Notes under the pieces: model-generated | What the model was told of the DNA's origin: nothing | Seen by the model: only the letters and a program-made list of their open reading frames with translations | The model's database searches: none | NCBI GenBank assembly: GCA_963920635.1 | Contig: OY987298.1 | Location: 69,399,949-69,463,948 of the forward strand | DNA: 64,000 nucleotides | Origin: Pseudeuparius sepicola | Lineage: Eukaryota > Arthropoda > Insecta > Coleoptera > Anthribidae | Reading direction: 5' to 3' | Part shown: piece by piece, positions 1-10,673 of the stretch | Position numbering within the stretch: position 1 is the first letter of the stretch | How the letters are laid out: each line of letters starts with the position of its first letter | Position numbers and translations under genes: made by a program

Positions 1-290
1 TCAAATAACTTTTTTCGAAAAAACAACAAATAAGGTCTATTTGGGTCATTTATTTAATTAAAGATCATTTTGACAGGTATGTCAAATGACGCCACAACTT
101 TTAAGTCTCATTTTGAATCTTTTTGGAAACAGAGATGGTCGCCTAAGAACAGTTAGCCAAAAATAAAAAAATCCCTTATGGTTCCAACTTTTTGGCGGGA
201 ACTGCATATACAAGGTGTCCCGTTAATAATGGTACATATTGCAATTCCATACATTTTGTGCCAAAACATTACGATTGAGCTCAATAACTA
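1..290. other. Left flank, nothing recognised
   Basis: AT-rich sequence left of the duplicated unit. It is not repeated in front of copy 2, so the duplication boundary is at about 291. I see no convincing coding signal. Confidence 0.5.
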
Positions 291-1831
291 CATATCTATT
301 AAAAAACAGGCTAAAAGCAGAATTCCAAACGAAGTTTTTCTGCACAAGGAAATAGCTAATAATCGGCAAGAAATATGTAACCTTTTTTCGTTTCTTTAGG
401 AGCGTTTTTGAGCCCGAGCGTTTAAATTTTGATTTTAATCAGGTTTCCTCTATCTCTGTCAATAACAATTATAATCTCAATTCCATTAAGTTGGAGGAGA
501 GGGAAGTACTCGAGGAGCTCCGAGCTTTCGATGTCAGTGAGAGTGCTGGGCCGGATGAACTTCCGGTGCTCTTTGTCAAAAATTGCGCCGCTTCTTTGTC
601 CGCACCAGTTACTATGCTTTTTAACCAGTCATTGGACACCGGTGAGTTTCCAGATGCCTGGAAGCGTGCCCTTGTTGTCCCAATTTTTAAGAGTGGTAAA
701 AGAGATGATATAAAAAATTATCGCCCTATAAGTATACTATCGGTAATTCCTAAAATTTTTGAAAAGTTGGTCTATAGATACATATCTTCTCTAATTAGAA
801 ACTTGATATCACCGGAGCAGCACGGTTTCTTTGAGGGTAGATCTCTTGAATCCAATTTCCTAATATATAGCGAATTTTTGCATAAGCACTTGGACAAACA
901 AACAAATCCAGGTAGACGCGGTGTACACAGACTTCAGTAAGGCATTTGACAAGATAAGTCACAACATATTACTATCTCGGCTTGCTGAGGTTGGTCTGAA
1001 TGGCGTTCTCCTAAGATGGATGACTTCATATGTGAAAAACAGATCCCAATTTGTAGCTTTGCAGGGGTTCAGGTCTACAGAATACATACCAACATCTGGG
1101 GTTCCTCAAGGGTCCCATCTGGGACCAATTTTATTTATTATTTACATAAACGAAATTAAATCATGTTTCAGACACAGTATATTTTCTATTATACGCAGAT
1201 GATATGAAGGTTTACTTGGATGTGACTTCGACAATAGATGGCACTAGGATTCAGAAAGATCTAGACCGCCTAGTTGTTTTCTGCGAGGATAATGGATTAT
1301 TTCTAAATTTGGACAAATGTTGCTACATGACTTTTACAAGAAACTTTCAACCCATAGACTTTTCCTATAAATTAAATGGCGAAAATTTTAAACGGGTTAG
1401 CTATGTACGGGATCTGGGCATCATATTTGATCCCAAGTTAATATTTGACCTCCATATTGATAGTGTAATTAATTCATCCATGAGAATGCTGGGATACATC
1501 AAACGCAAGTGTGCTTGTTTTTCGAACGCCAAGCCTCTTTTGGCCGTCTATAATGCTTTTGTTCTAAGTAAATTGAGTTTTGGCAGTGTTATCTGGAACC
1601 TCCAGTATAAAATGTATGTGTCTAGACTAGAAAATGTTCAAAATAAATTTTTAAAATTTCTTTGTTTCAAAACAAATAACAACCAACTACAATATGTAAT
1701 TATTGGAAAATAGAAGGGTGGTGTCTGACGTCCTGGTGATATACAAGTTGTATAACAATAATAAGAAACTACGAGCTATTCAACATCCCTTTCAGAAGAA
1801 CAAATTGTTCCCTAAACTCGCCTCTATGTAG
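291..1831 (+). pseudogene. Non-LTR retrotransposon reverse transcriptase, copy 1, frameshifted
   Basis: A jockey/CR1-type reverse transcriptase that copied element RNA into DNA. The sequence shows the GPDELP and NYRPISILS motifs (about 550-750), the YTDFSKAFD motif (from 921), the SGVPQGSHLGPILF block (about 1096-1137) and the YADD active site at 1192-1203. These lie in different frames, so there are frameshifts near 908 and near 1170, and another near 1695 before the last readable stretch. The 5' end is truncated at about 291: no endonuclease domain or ORF1 is present. Copy 2 carries the same frameshifts, so the element was dead before the duplication. The clade beyond jockey/CR1-like is not fixed. 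Confidence 0.88.
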
Positions 1832-1982
1832 ATCCTTGAGACATTGTAACTACATGAATGGACTAATACACCACTTTTTTTTATTTGCTCATGGGATAGT
1901 ATTGGGTGAGATATACTTGCTGTATTTTTTTTAATTTTTTTTTCACCCCCGTTTTGCCGCAATTAATTTTTAAAGTTCAATA

Positions 1983-1988
1983 TACGTA
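1983..1988. other. Target-site duplication TACGTA, left
   Basis: TACGTA directly precedes the giant palindromic element, and an identical copy follows it at 16951-16956. The uninterrupted locus in copy 2 has a single TACGTA at 24173-24178, which defines the insertion to the base. Confidence 0.92.
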
Positions 1989-2040
1989 AGTAGTAATACA
2001 AAGAGAGTTCTAACCCACGACCTTGAAAAAAGCGTGCAAA

Positions 2041-2310
2041 GTGGCTAAGTCATGCCCGAGGTCACGTGACGTCACCGGATGACCCCAGTTGACCCCTAGA
2101 TCCTGATAGATTAACCTTTGACCTTTGGGCCACGTGTGACCCCCAGTTGACCCCCCCCCCCACTCCAACGGCGGGTGTCAGCCCCCACTCCAACGACGGG
2201 GCAACCCCCACTCCAACGGCTTGATGGGGTGAGGTCTATATATTCGTGCGCAAGAGCAGTTTTCCCGTTATATACACTTACAATTTCCTACAGTCTGATT
2301 TGCCGAGTTC
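2041..2310 (+). promoter_or_regulatory. Terminal promoter/enhancer of the small-gene cassette, left arm
   Basis: An E-box CACGTG (2063-2068) overlaps a perfect CRE, TGACGTCA (2067-2074). A second CACGTG lies at 2131-2136, and TTTGACCTTTGGG (2117-2129) resembles a nuclear-receptor half-site. Repeated CCAGTTGACCCC words follow, then three copies of CCCCACTCCAACG (about 2157-2220). A TATATATT box lies at 2235-2244, a second TATATA at about 2270, and an initiator-like CAGTCTG at about 2291. The ATG of the 102-aa ORF is at 2314. Factor binding is inferred from the motifs only. Confidence 0.6.
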
Positions 2311-2313
2311 AAA

Positions 2314-2622
2314 ATGCAGTCGTTCCTGAATCACCTGAACAAGAATTTGATCTTCAAGAAATTCGAAAGCGTTCAAAATATGGAGGTGGGTGAAAATTTT
2401 CAAATCACGAGCGTGGACAAAGTCAACACGCAATACGGAGAGAAGGTCTACGTCGAGTTCGAAGAATTTAAGACGGTGCTGCCGCAACGATACACGGCCG
2501 AGTTTACGCCCCAACGGATCGAAGAAATTAATAGGGATATCGGTAACGGAAGGAGGTATTACATGAAGAGTCTTGGACCCGTCGGCCGATCTACAAATAT
2601 CGAATTTATTGTAGAACCATGA
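2314..2622 (+). CDS. 102-aa small protein of the palindromic element, left copy
   Basis: The sequence shows an intact 102-codon ORF behind a TATA-type promoter, ending in TGA at 2620-2622. The identical ORF lies inverted at 16318-16626. Its codon usage is more GC-rich than the surrounding arm, as expected for a maintained gene. The protein has an N-terminal basic stretch (NHLNKNLIFKKF), a probable beta-rich middle (KYG-type turn YGEKVYVEF near residue 42) and a LPQRYTAEF segment. There is no signal peptide and no membrane segment. I recall the pattern TKxG...FLPxRY from small ORFs of insect repetitive elements and think a small OB-like nucleic-acid-binding fold possible, but this is weak inference. 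Function unknown. The start at 2314 is the first ATG of the frame that follows the promoter. Confidence 0.7.
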   Translation: MQSFLNHLNKNLIFKKFESVQNMEVGENFQITSVDKVNTQYGEKVYVEFEEFKTVLPQRYTAEFTPQRIEEINRDIGNGRRYYMKSLGPVGRSTNIEFIVEP

Positions 2623-2741
2623 CGAAGCTGGAGTACAGAAGAAAACTGCAACAATATTTGAAGAATTTAGAAGCATTGAAATATGAACTTATGTTATATG
2701 AAATTAAAATGAAGATAAAACATATTGACTTACACAATTAA
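2619..2741 (+). CDS. 40-aa helical small protein overlapping the 102-aa ORF, left copy
   Basis: The stop of the upstream ORF overlaps this start as ATGA (2619-2622). The 40-residue product begins MTKLEYRRKLQQYLKNLEAL and is rich in Leu, Lys, Glu and Tyr with heptad-like spacing, so a single amphipathic helix or short coiled coil is likely. TAA at 2739-2741 is followed after 5 nt by AATAAA. The same arrangement is kept in the right arm. ATGA overlaps are known in viruses and compact transposons, where a terminating ribosome restarts. That mechanism here is inference, and so is the coding status of so short an ORF. Confidence 0.5.
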   Translation: MTKLEYRRKLQQYLKNLEALKYELMLYEIKMKIKHIDLHN

Positions 2742-2746
2742 TTTTT

Positions 2747-2752
2747 AATAAA
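2747..2752 (+). terminator. PolyA signal of the small-gene cassette, left arm
   Basis: AATAAA starts 6 nt after the stop of the 40-aa ORF and is followed by a GT/T-rich stretch (about 2767-2782) that fits a downstream element. Confidence 0.65.
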
Positions 2753-3701
2753 CGTTTAAAAATCTTTTGTTGTGTTTTTTTATAAGAATCTTTGTGTTGA
2801 AGGGAAAACACCTGAAGCATCATATTATAATAAAACTCTCACTCTAAGCAATAATATCACTCTATTCCACTGTTATGTGTATACAGGGTGATTCTTAACT
2901 TATACACATAATAGGAGGAACGGAGGCCGAAGGCCTCCGTCCGACTGGCATGTAGTTGCCCGAACAAAATCCACCCTTCCCCCTTGCACGCGTTTCGCGC
3001 ATGCGCAGTTCCGCACTTTTAATACCTATGAAAATTCGAAAAATTTTGAAAATTTTTTATTCAAAAAATGTAATTTTAAAAAGGTCCTGATCCTATAATC
3101 CCGATAACATTTTGGGAAATTTTCATTTTTTGACGGTGAAATGTACAAGACAAGACTCAGACGAATGTTTTATATACAAGTGCAGATAGAATTTTTTCGA
3201 GTGACTGATAAAAACAGTTATTATAATAGTTAGTCGGAAGGCCCCAGATAACATAGGAAATTTTGTTTGAACAAAATCTGTAAAAAAAATCCAAGACGTG
3301 AAAATGTAGGTAGAATTTTCGAATAAGTTTTGTATACCGGTAAAAATATATGTAAAGGTAAAAATAACGTCAGTTTCACTTGGAAAAAAATGATGAAAAA
3401 ATTTCAGTAAAAAAAATACGATGTAGAGGTTGTACCAAAAAAAAATTGGAAATAATTATTTATTCCAGTAAAATATACACAAGACCGAAAAAGGTAATTG
3501 CGCGGCTGTCCCATTTTATACACCCTAACTGTTTCAGTTCATCTCGTTTGGAAAAATTGTAGGGGTTATTACTTTTTTAAATACCGGTTTCCTCAACCTT
3601 ATTTGAAAGTAAATATTTTTTAGTTCCCCACAGAAGGAAATAATGACGATATTTTATACCGGTGGATTCAAAAAATATATAAGGTTAGGAAAAAACCTTG
3701 G
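2753..3701 (+). repeat. Outer arm region with diverged repeat units
   Basis: No gene. Includes a perfect GC-rich hairpin built on CGGAGGCCGAAGGCCTCCG (about 2936-2956), a CAGGGTG word near 2885, diverged copies of the ~155-bp repeat seen at 8090-9365 (3140-3340), and a CTGTCCCATTTTATA word at 3506. Mirrored in 15239-16187. Confidence 0.5.
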
Positions 3702-3703
3702 TA

Positions 3704-4971
3704 AAGCCTATTCATTTAATTTATACCCTGACGTCATCGTTTGGTGTTTTTTGCTGCCAATATAAATTCTAGTGACACTACAAAAATGCCACACAACTAA
3801 TAGTTAATTTTCATCTGTCATGTTGGCATAATAGGGCTGGGTTGCAATAATAATATTCAAATTTTTCGTTAAAATTTTGACACAGTTTGTCACTTAATTT
3901 TAAAAATGCCGCGCAAGATAGGTTCTCAAAATCTTGATAAACGCGCGCAGGGTATGGTGCGTGCTTTGAGCGAATATTTTGAGAGGGAAAGGGAAAACGG
4001 GGGTCGGCTGCTTCCGCTTTGTGCTGTAAAAGATGTAAGTACTTTTTATTTTATTTCACTGATATAAATTTCGATAATTTCTAAAAAATCATATTTTTGT
4101 TTCTATTTAAGAGGGTTGCAGCAGCTCTAGGAATTAGTTTTGACACGGTCAAAACAATTATTTCAAAAGGACCAGCTACTCGAACTGCAAGGAGAGAAAG
4201 AAAAAACCTGTACCTATCAACATTGATGATTTCGAACAGACAGCAATCCGAAATGTGATATATGAAATGTATATAGGGACAGTATGTTAAAGAATTTTGC
4301 CAATTAGCCCCAATATGCGTCTAATTTTATAATTATTCTTTTAGAAAAGCACTTTACAGTGAACGCCCTAAAAGCGAAATTAGAAGAAAGAGATATTTTT
4401 CATGGTGGTAGAACATCTTTATGGAAAATATTGAGGAACATTGGATTTAAGTTCCGCAAAGATGATCCTCGACGTGGACTTTATGGAGGTGCCTATAATA
4501 TTGCCATAAAACGTATTAAATTTTTAAGAAATCATATGCAAGCAAAAAGAGAAGAAACACGAGAGTTTGTTTACTTGGAAGAAACATGGATTTTCCAAGA
4601 TTTTCCAAGATTTTGAATTAAGGGAAATATTTTCTTTGTAAATTTCCACTGCTTTATTTTTACATAAAGGCGTATCAGATGGTCCAAAAAATTTTTTAAA
4701 TTAATTATTCGGAAATAGTGAATTTTTTTCATTTTTAAGTACCTATTAACACAGAATAGCTGTGGTATTAAGCTTTTCCTCATTTTTATTCACATGGCCT
4801 ATTAAGGTTTCATATTAAGAAAACACAGTGTACATTAACTAACCTGTAAATGGTTTAAAAGTCAAATATTGTGGCAGCTGAAGTCTTCGTATTTGCAATT
4901 TGTCATAAAGTTTGGCAACGCTGTTATGCTAGTATCGATGACGTCAGGGTATAAATTAAATGAATAGGCTT
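3704..4971 (+). mobile_element. Tc1/mariner-type transposon inserted in left arm
   Basis: 1268 bp with inverted repeats of about 36 bp starting AAGCCTATTCATTT and ending in its complement, flanked by TA at 3702-3703 and 4972-4973. The right arm reads CCTTGGTAGGCAAAC (complement, about 15233-15247) with a single TA, so it preserves the empty site. The insertion therefore came after the two arms existed, and arm-to-arm conversion has not spread or erased it. It contains a broken transposase. Confidence 0.93.
3906..4616 (+). pseudogene. Tc1/mariner (IS630-type) transposase, intron-bearing, broken
   Basis: Three exons are readable. Exon 1 (3906-4034) starts MPRKIGSQNLDKR and ends AVKD before GTAAGT. 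Exon 2 (4112-4281) gives a helix-turn-helix (RVAAALGISFDTVKTI) and ends before GTATGT. Exon 3 (4350-4616) has the LKAKLEERDIF and SLWKILRNIGFKFRK blocks and VYLEETWIF, where the family has LDETW with the first catalytic Asp, so Asp is replaced by Glu. A 1-nt frameshift lies in the A run near 4200. The frame stops shortly after the first catalytic motif, and the remaining DDE/D domain is missing. It is inactive; movement would need a transposase supplied in trans. Confidence 0.75.
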
Positions 4972-4973
4972 TA

Positions 4974-5326
4974 GGCAAACGCGGCTCTGCTGACCAGACA
5001 AAAAAAAAACCTTAGTCGACAAATAATGGCCTATAAGAAGGGTGCGTGATTCCACGTATCAGTTCGAGTGCTCCAAGATGCAAGTAAGTATATACCAGCT
5101 GTCCCATTTTTAAACAGCTAGATATTTGGAAACCTTTCGTAAAAAAATTCCCAAGGATTACATGAGCAAAAGAAAGAAAAAAATGTAAATATACTAGCTG
5201 TCCCATTTATAAACCGCTTGATATCTTGGAAACGAAAACTTATATAAAGGAAGTAAAAGCTATATCTTAATAGGCGGAGGACCGACTGTCATTCAGACAG
5301 GTGAAAATTTTTTGTGATTTTTTGTA
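4974..5326 (+). other. Arm segment with CTGTCCCATTT words
   Basis: No gene. Words close to CTGTCCCATTTATA occur at about 5099 and 5198, as also at 3506 and 6484, each followed by an AGATATTTGGAAA-like sequence in the two central copies. Confidence 0.45.
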
Positions 5327-5717
5327 GAAGTTTTTTTGCCAAAATTTTTTTTTACCAAAATTTTTTTTTACCAAAATTTTTGTTTTGCAAAATTTTTTTT
5401 TGTCAAATTTTTTTTTGCAAAATTTTTTTTCCCAAATTTTTTTTTCGTCAAAACTTTTTTCCCCAAATTTTTTTTTGTAAAATTTTTTTTTTGACAATTT
5501 TTTTTGCCAAAATTTCTTTTTGCCAAATTTTTTTTTGCCAAATTTTTTTTTTGTCAAAATTTTTTTTGTCAAAATTTTTTTTTGCCAAATTTTTTTTTTG
5601 TCAAAATTTTTTTTTGTAAACTTTTTTTTGACATTTTTTTTGCCAAATTTTTTTTTGTCGAATTTTTTTTTGCCATTTTTTTTCGCCAAATTCTTTTTCG
5701 ACAAAATTTTTTTTGAT
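5327..5717 (+). repeat. Low-complexity GCCAAAATTTTTTTT array, left arm
   Basis: About 28-30 degenerate units of 12-15 bp, of the form GCCAAA or GTCAAA followed by a T run. It is open in several frames (Phe/Lys-rich translations), but this is a repeat artefact, not a gene. The right-arm counterpart is about 59 bp longer. Confidence 0.9.
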
Positions 5718-8089
5718 ACAAATATAATTGCTAACGTTTAATTTGTTTACCCCATTTACGAAAATGATAACAAAATTGGATCAGACAAGATGTTTTTTCG
5801 AAGTATAGTTTTTAAACACAGGGTGCCACCACCGGTTTTACGATATAGGTTTCAAAATGCGACGCAAGTACATAAAAAAAATACCCTAGAGATAAGAAAA
5901 CAAAATACAACTCACCGAAAGATTCTTGATGATGTATAAAAAGAAATCAGGTTACATCTAATGCCCCAGACAGTAAAATAAACATCCCCGAGCTATCAGA
6001 TATAACCAAACATCATTTTTCTAACGGCACAGTCATTTTCACGGGAAAAACAACCAGTAACCGTTTAAATTCCATAGATAGGTACTGCCGTAATCGAAAA
6101 TTTCACTGAACTACGCGTATCTATTATACTGAAGTAGGTACTGATACACTTCCATCTTTCCAAAGAAAAACAAACACGAAACTCAGACTTTTCATATATT
6201 TATTACAACGCCTCGATAGAGTCTTTATCTGTGGCCACGACCGAGAATCTACTGAAGCAAGTGCGACGCATAGGACGTGAAAAGTGCCGAGTTGGTTTTA
6301 TTAAACGATGAAACTTATACCTACGTATATATAAAATAAATGAGAAATATGCCAGAGATGTGAAACCTAATTGTGTTGCAAGTTTGAGGGTCCAAAAAAA
6401 ATATTGGCTTTAATTTTTTAAGGTGAGAAACACATCTAACAGCCAGTTTGGAAATATACAAGGCAAAAAAAGTAGTGATGTGGCTGTCCCATTTTATGTT
6501 TTATACAGGTTGGGTTATTTTAGAATAGTTGTTCAATAGACCGAGACAACATCATAAACGCTTCCCGTTAGAACAGAATCTGATGAAAAGAAAAATTCCA
6601 TCTGGGTCAAGCTACTACATAACCAAAATAAAAAATACTGAACGTTATAAAATTTAAAAAATCATATTTTCAACGGATTTTTATCCTCTGAAAATTGTTC
6701 TTGTGTAAAATTCAGTTTCACTGGGTCAAGCTAGGTGGTAACTATATAACCAAAATAAAAAATACTGAACGTTATAAAATTTAAAAAATCATATTTTCAA
6801 GGGATTTTTGTCCTCTGAAAATTGGTTTTGTGTAAATTGAGTTTCAATAAGTTACTAATTGAGATAATAGGAAAAAAATCTTAAGAATCTCTTATAGAAT
6901 TCTGAGACAACGACCCTGAGAGTAAATATCATACAAAAATCTTTGTGCGTTGACTTTCAACTCAATTTAATAATTAGGTTTAATAATGACAATTTTCTCG
7001 ATTATCTAGAATCAAAAATATTGCGAGTGGCAATTCACAATTTTCTAGATATCATGTGAAGCCTTAATTTTGCGTCGTAAGTTAGAGGATCCAAAAATAT
7101 TGGCTTAAATTGTTTAGTAAATGCGATTAAAATATGTTTAGTTTATCAACAGTTAATTGTAACAGCTTATAATCTTAGAAGCTAAACTCTTTAAAAAAAT
7201 TTTTAGACAAAAAGTTGTAGTTTAATAATGGTCAGTTGGATTCCTTTTGAATCATGTTTGCATATTACCTACAAGGAGTTACAACCTCAAAACATAGAAA
7301 TCGCTCATTTTAAACCGATTTAATAAAAATTTCACCAAAACAATACTTTCACTCATATGATACACTTCTGATTAATAAAAAAGGCACCATAGGTAGTAAT
7401 AATAAGATATTCAACGGAATTTTTATCGACTGTTTGCCCATTTTGCTAGCTTTTGGGGGTATTCCTTGATATTTTAGACCGATAAAAATGAATAATAAAA
7501 ATTTCACCAAAACAATACTTTCACTCATATAATACACTTCTGATTAATAAAAAAGGCACCATAGGTAGTAGTAATAAGATATTCAACGGAATTTTTATCG
7601 ACTGTTTGCCCATTTTGCTAGCTTTTGGGGGTATTCCTTGATATTTTAGACGGATAAAAATGAATAACTAAAATACAAAACGCACTGTTGACTTTACTTA
7701 CGTGAATAGTAAGCCTATAATACGTATCGAAAACAGAGAAATATTCAGGTCAAGAAAAAAATGGCCTAATTTACAAGTTTGTAAATCAAAAACTACCTTT
7801 TGGCTTTTCATTTTGATGAGAAAATACGTCTAATTAGTAAGTCAAATAAATGGGACATCATGAAAGATATACTAATAATTGAACAAATGCTATCTTAGTT
7901 CTATAGGCAGAAAGGTACTATGGGTAGTAATAGTTTTGGGATCAAAAGACGACCTGTTAGCTTTTAAATTTGTTAAGAAAATACGTCTAATGAAATCGAA
8001 AGTAGTAACTAGGTTTTGGTTAACATTTCGTTAACGCGTTGATGAATAAGAATGCAAGTGAAAAGTAGACCGAATTTCCCAAAAAACGG
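5718..8089 (+). other. Left-arm interior, no gene
   Basis: AT-rich and without convincing ORFs. Holds short direct duplications: a ~120-bp pair around 6605-6720 and 6721-6840 (both with AACGTTATAAAATTTAAAAA), and a ~165-bp pair at 7330-7495 and 7496-7665 (both with TTTTGCTAGCTTTTGGGGG). Mirrored in 12062-14434. Confidence 0.5.
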
Positions 8090-9365
8090 TGAGTGACCAA
8101 ACAAGTTATTATAAAAAGTGGCTCGGGAGACCGATGTAACCTAGAAAACGCCTTTCCTTCGAATAGAAAGTAAAAAAAAGTTGCAAAATGGGACTTAGAT
8201 GAATATTTGATGCAAGTGAAAAGTAGGCAGAATTTTCGAAAATCGGGGACGGATCAAAAAATATTAAGTTGATCGGGAGGTTGAGATAACCTATGAAACA
8301 CCTTTCATTCCGACAGAATCTGACAAAAAATTCCAAGAAAATTTTAGACGACTGTTTGCAAGTGAAAAGTATACATAATTTTTTTGAAAAAACTGAGACT
8401 GACCAAAAAAAATAGATATTAGAAAATTTTGCTCGGGAGATCGAGGTAACATAGAAAACGCCTTTCATCCGAATATAATCTGAAATAAATTCCGAGATGG
8501 GACTTAGACGAATGTTTGATGCAAGTGGAAAGTAGACCGAATTGCCGAAAAACGCGGGAGGTCGAGGTAACCTAGGAAAAACGCCTTTTATTCGAACAGA
8601 ATCTGACAAAAAAATCCAAGACGAATGTTTGATGCAATTGAAAGGTAGACAGAATTTTAGAAAAACGGCAACTGATCAAAAAAATATATATTCGAAAATT
8701 TTGGTCGGGAGCCCGAGGTAACCTAGAAAACGCCTTTCGTTCTAACAGAATCCGACAAAAAAATTCCAAGACGGGATGGTAGTGGGACGAATGTTTGACG
8801 GAAGTTAAAAGTAGACAGAATATTAAAAAACGAGAACCGACCAAATAGTTATTAGAAAAAGTGGCTCAGGAGGTCGAGGTAACCTAGGAAATGCCTTTAG
8901 TTTGAAAAGAATCTGACAAACAAAAAATCCAAGACGAATATTTGATGCAATTGAAAGGTAGACAGGATTTTAGAAAAACGGCAACTGATCAAAAAAATAT
9001 ATATTCGAAAATTTTGGTCGGGAGCCCGAGGTAACCTAGAAAATGCCTTTCGTTCGAACAGAATCCGACAAAAAAATTCCAAGACGGGATGGTAGTTGGA
9101 CGAGTGTTTGACGCAAGTTAAAAGTAGACAGAATATTAAAAAACGAGAACCGACCAAATAGTTATTAGAAGAAGTGGCTCGGGAGGTCGAGGTAACCTAG
9201 GAAATGCCTTTCGTTCGAACAGAATTCGACAAAAAAAAATTCCAAGACATGACTTAGAAAAATATTCATTTGATGCAGATGAAAAAGAGACAGCATTTCC
9301 AAAAAAAACTTCGACTGACCTAAAAGTTATTAGAAAAAGTTGCTCGGGAGGCCGATGTCTAGCAA
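8090..9365 (+). repeat. Tandem array of ~155-bp units, left arm
   Basis: About eight diverged units marked by CGAGGTAACCTAG words near 8131, 8280, 8438, 8562, 8713, 8874, 9027, 9188 and a partial one at 9352. Each has GTTCGAACAGAATC, a CCAAGACG word and an ACAGAATTTT word. Short ORFs here are by-products of the periodicity. The right arm holds the mirror array. Confidence 0.88.
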
Positions 9366-9477
9366 AATATAACACCATTGCACCAGAGTTATTTCCATCT
9401 ACGTAACATTATTGGCGTGGTGGTCGACTAATCGCGTTCACTATTAAATTAATTATGACTGGTCAAATACGTATATA

Positions 9478-9880
9478 ATGCAAATTAAAAAACGCTTTAA
9501 CGAAGCGTTTACAATGCGTTAACGAGGATTGACAGCGCGTTAACGAGGCGTTACCAACGCGTTTAACGCGTGAAAGAAGCGTTATCAACGTGTTAAACGC
9601 GTGAAAGAAGCGTTATTCATGCGTTACGCGTTAACGAAGCGTTATCAACGCGTTAACAACGCGTTATCCATGCGTTAACTACTAGTTATCGATTCGTTAA
9701 CAATGCGTTAACGAACAACGCATTAACGAACAACGCGTTAACGAAACGTTAACGACGTGTCAGCAAAGTTTTAACAAAGCGTTAACGAAGCTTTAACATC
9801 GCGTCAATGCGTTAAGACGCGTTAAAACCGCGTTAACGAATCTTTGACGACGCATTAACGAAGCGTTGACGAGTGTGGAA
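9478..9880 (+). repeat. CpG-rich GTTAACGCGTTAACGAAGC array, left of centre
   Basis: Twenty-odd degenerate ~12-20-bp repeats built from GTTAAC and AACGCGTT words, each nearly self-complementary. CpG density is far above the surrounding AT-rich DNA. Its position about 170 bp from the axis of symmetry suggests a binding or replication role, but no function is shown. Confidence 0.85.
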
Positions 9881-10054
9881 GTGCGTGGACCCTCCAACTC
9901 CCAGAATCGCAACTTACACCAGATCAAACTCAACTGTGGAATCTTGTGACGTCACAGAGATGCTACTTTACATTTCTTTTAAGTAGTTAACCTAACCTAA
10001 CATTATTGTCGCGGTGACCAAGAGGTTATCGACTGGTGAACCGATTGCCATTGG

Positions 10055-10096
10055 ATTTGGGAGAGGTGTATCAAAGGCGGATTAAGTCAGTTTTGA
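10055..10096. other. 42-bp single-copy spacer at palindrome centre
   Basis: The only unpaired part of the element. The left arm ends ATTGCCATTGG (10054) and the right arm starts CCAATGGTAAT (10097), with one mismatch in the last bases. Just outside it on each side is TTAGGTTAGGTTA, two units of the insect telomere motif. Confidence 0.9.
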
Positions 10097-10271
10097 CCAA
10101 TGGTAATCGGTTCACCAGTCGATAACCTCTTGGTCACCGCGACAATAATGTTAGGTTAGGTTAACTACTTAAAAGAAATGTAAAGTAGCATCTCTGTGAC
10201 GTCACAAGATTCCACAGTTGAGTTTGATCTGGTGTAAGTTGCGATTCTGGGAGTTGGAGGGTCCACGCACT

Positions 10272-10673
10272 TCCACACTCGTCAACGCTTCGTTAATGCG
10301 TCGTCAAAGATTCGTTAACGCGGTTTTAACGCGTCTTAACGCATTGACGCGATGTTAAAGCTTCGTTAACGCTTTGTTAAAACTTTGCTGACACGTCGTT
10401 AACGTTTCGTTAACGCGTTGTTCGTTAATGCGTTGTTCGTTAACGCATTGTTAACGAATCGATAACTAGTAGTTAACGCATGGATAACGCGTTGTTAACG
10501 CGTTGATAACGCTTCGTTAACGCGTAACGCATGAATAACGCTTCTTTCACGCGTTTAACACGTTGATAACGCTTCTTTCACGCGTTTAACGCGTTGGTAA
10601 CGCCTCGTTAACGCGCTGTCAATCCTCGTTAACGCATTGTAAACGCTTCGTTAAAGCGTTTTTTAATTTGCAT
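10272..10673 (-). repeat. CpG-rich GTTAACGCG array, right of centre
   Basis: Mirror of 9478-9880. Confidence 0.85.

Larger units (their letters stand above)
1989..10054 (+). repeat. Left arm of giant palindrome
   Basis: Pairs base for base with 10097-16950 once the mariner insertion (3704-4971 plus one TA) is removed. Paired coordinates sum to about 18940 outside the mariner, 20210 just inside it and 20150 nearer the centre. The arms differ by few substitutions (for example near 6912/13238, 3534/15412 and 2049/16890), by a longer low-complexity array in the right arm, and by single-base indels. Confidence 0.93.

Noticed and set aside
2278..2676. 132-codon ORF antisense to the small-gene cassette
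   Set aside because: Shadow of the 102-aa gene; the promoter and polyA signal are on the other strand.
5267..5704. Lys/Asn/Phe-rich ORFs in the T-run array (also 14446-14921, both strands)
   Set aside because: Open frames arise from a 12-15-bp low-complexity repeat in several frames at once; no start context or conserved residues.
8109..9378. ORFs of 80-166 codons in the 155-bp array and their mirror images at 10773-12042
   Set aside because: They repeat with the array period (RILFERKAFPRLPRPP-type words) and have no regulatory signals.
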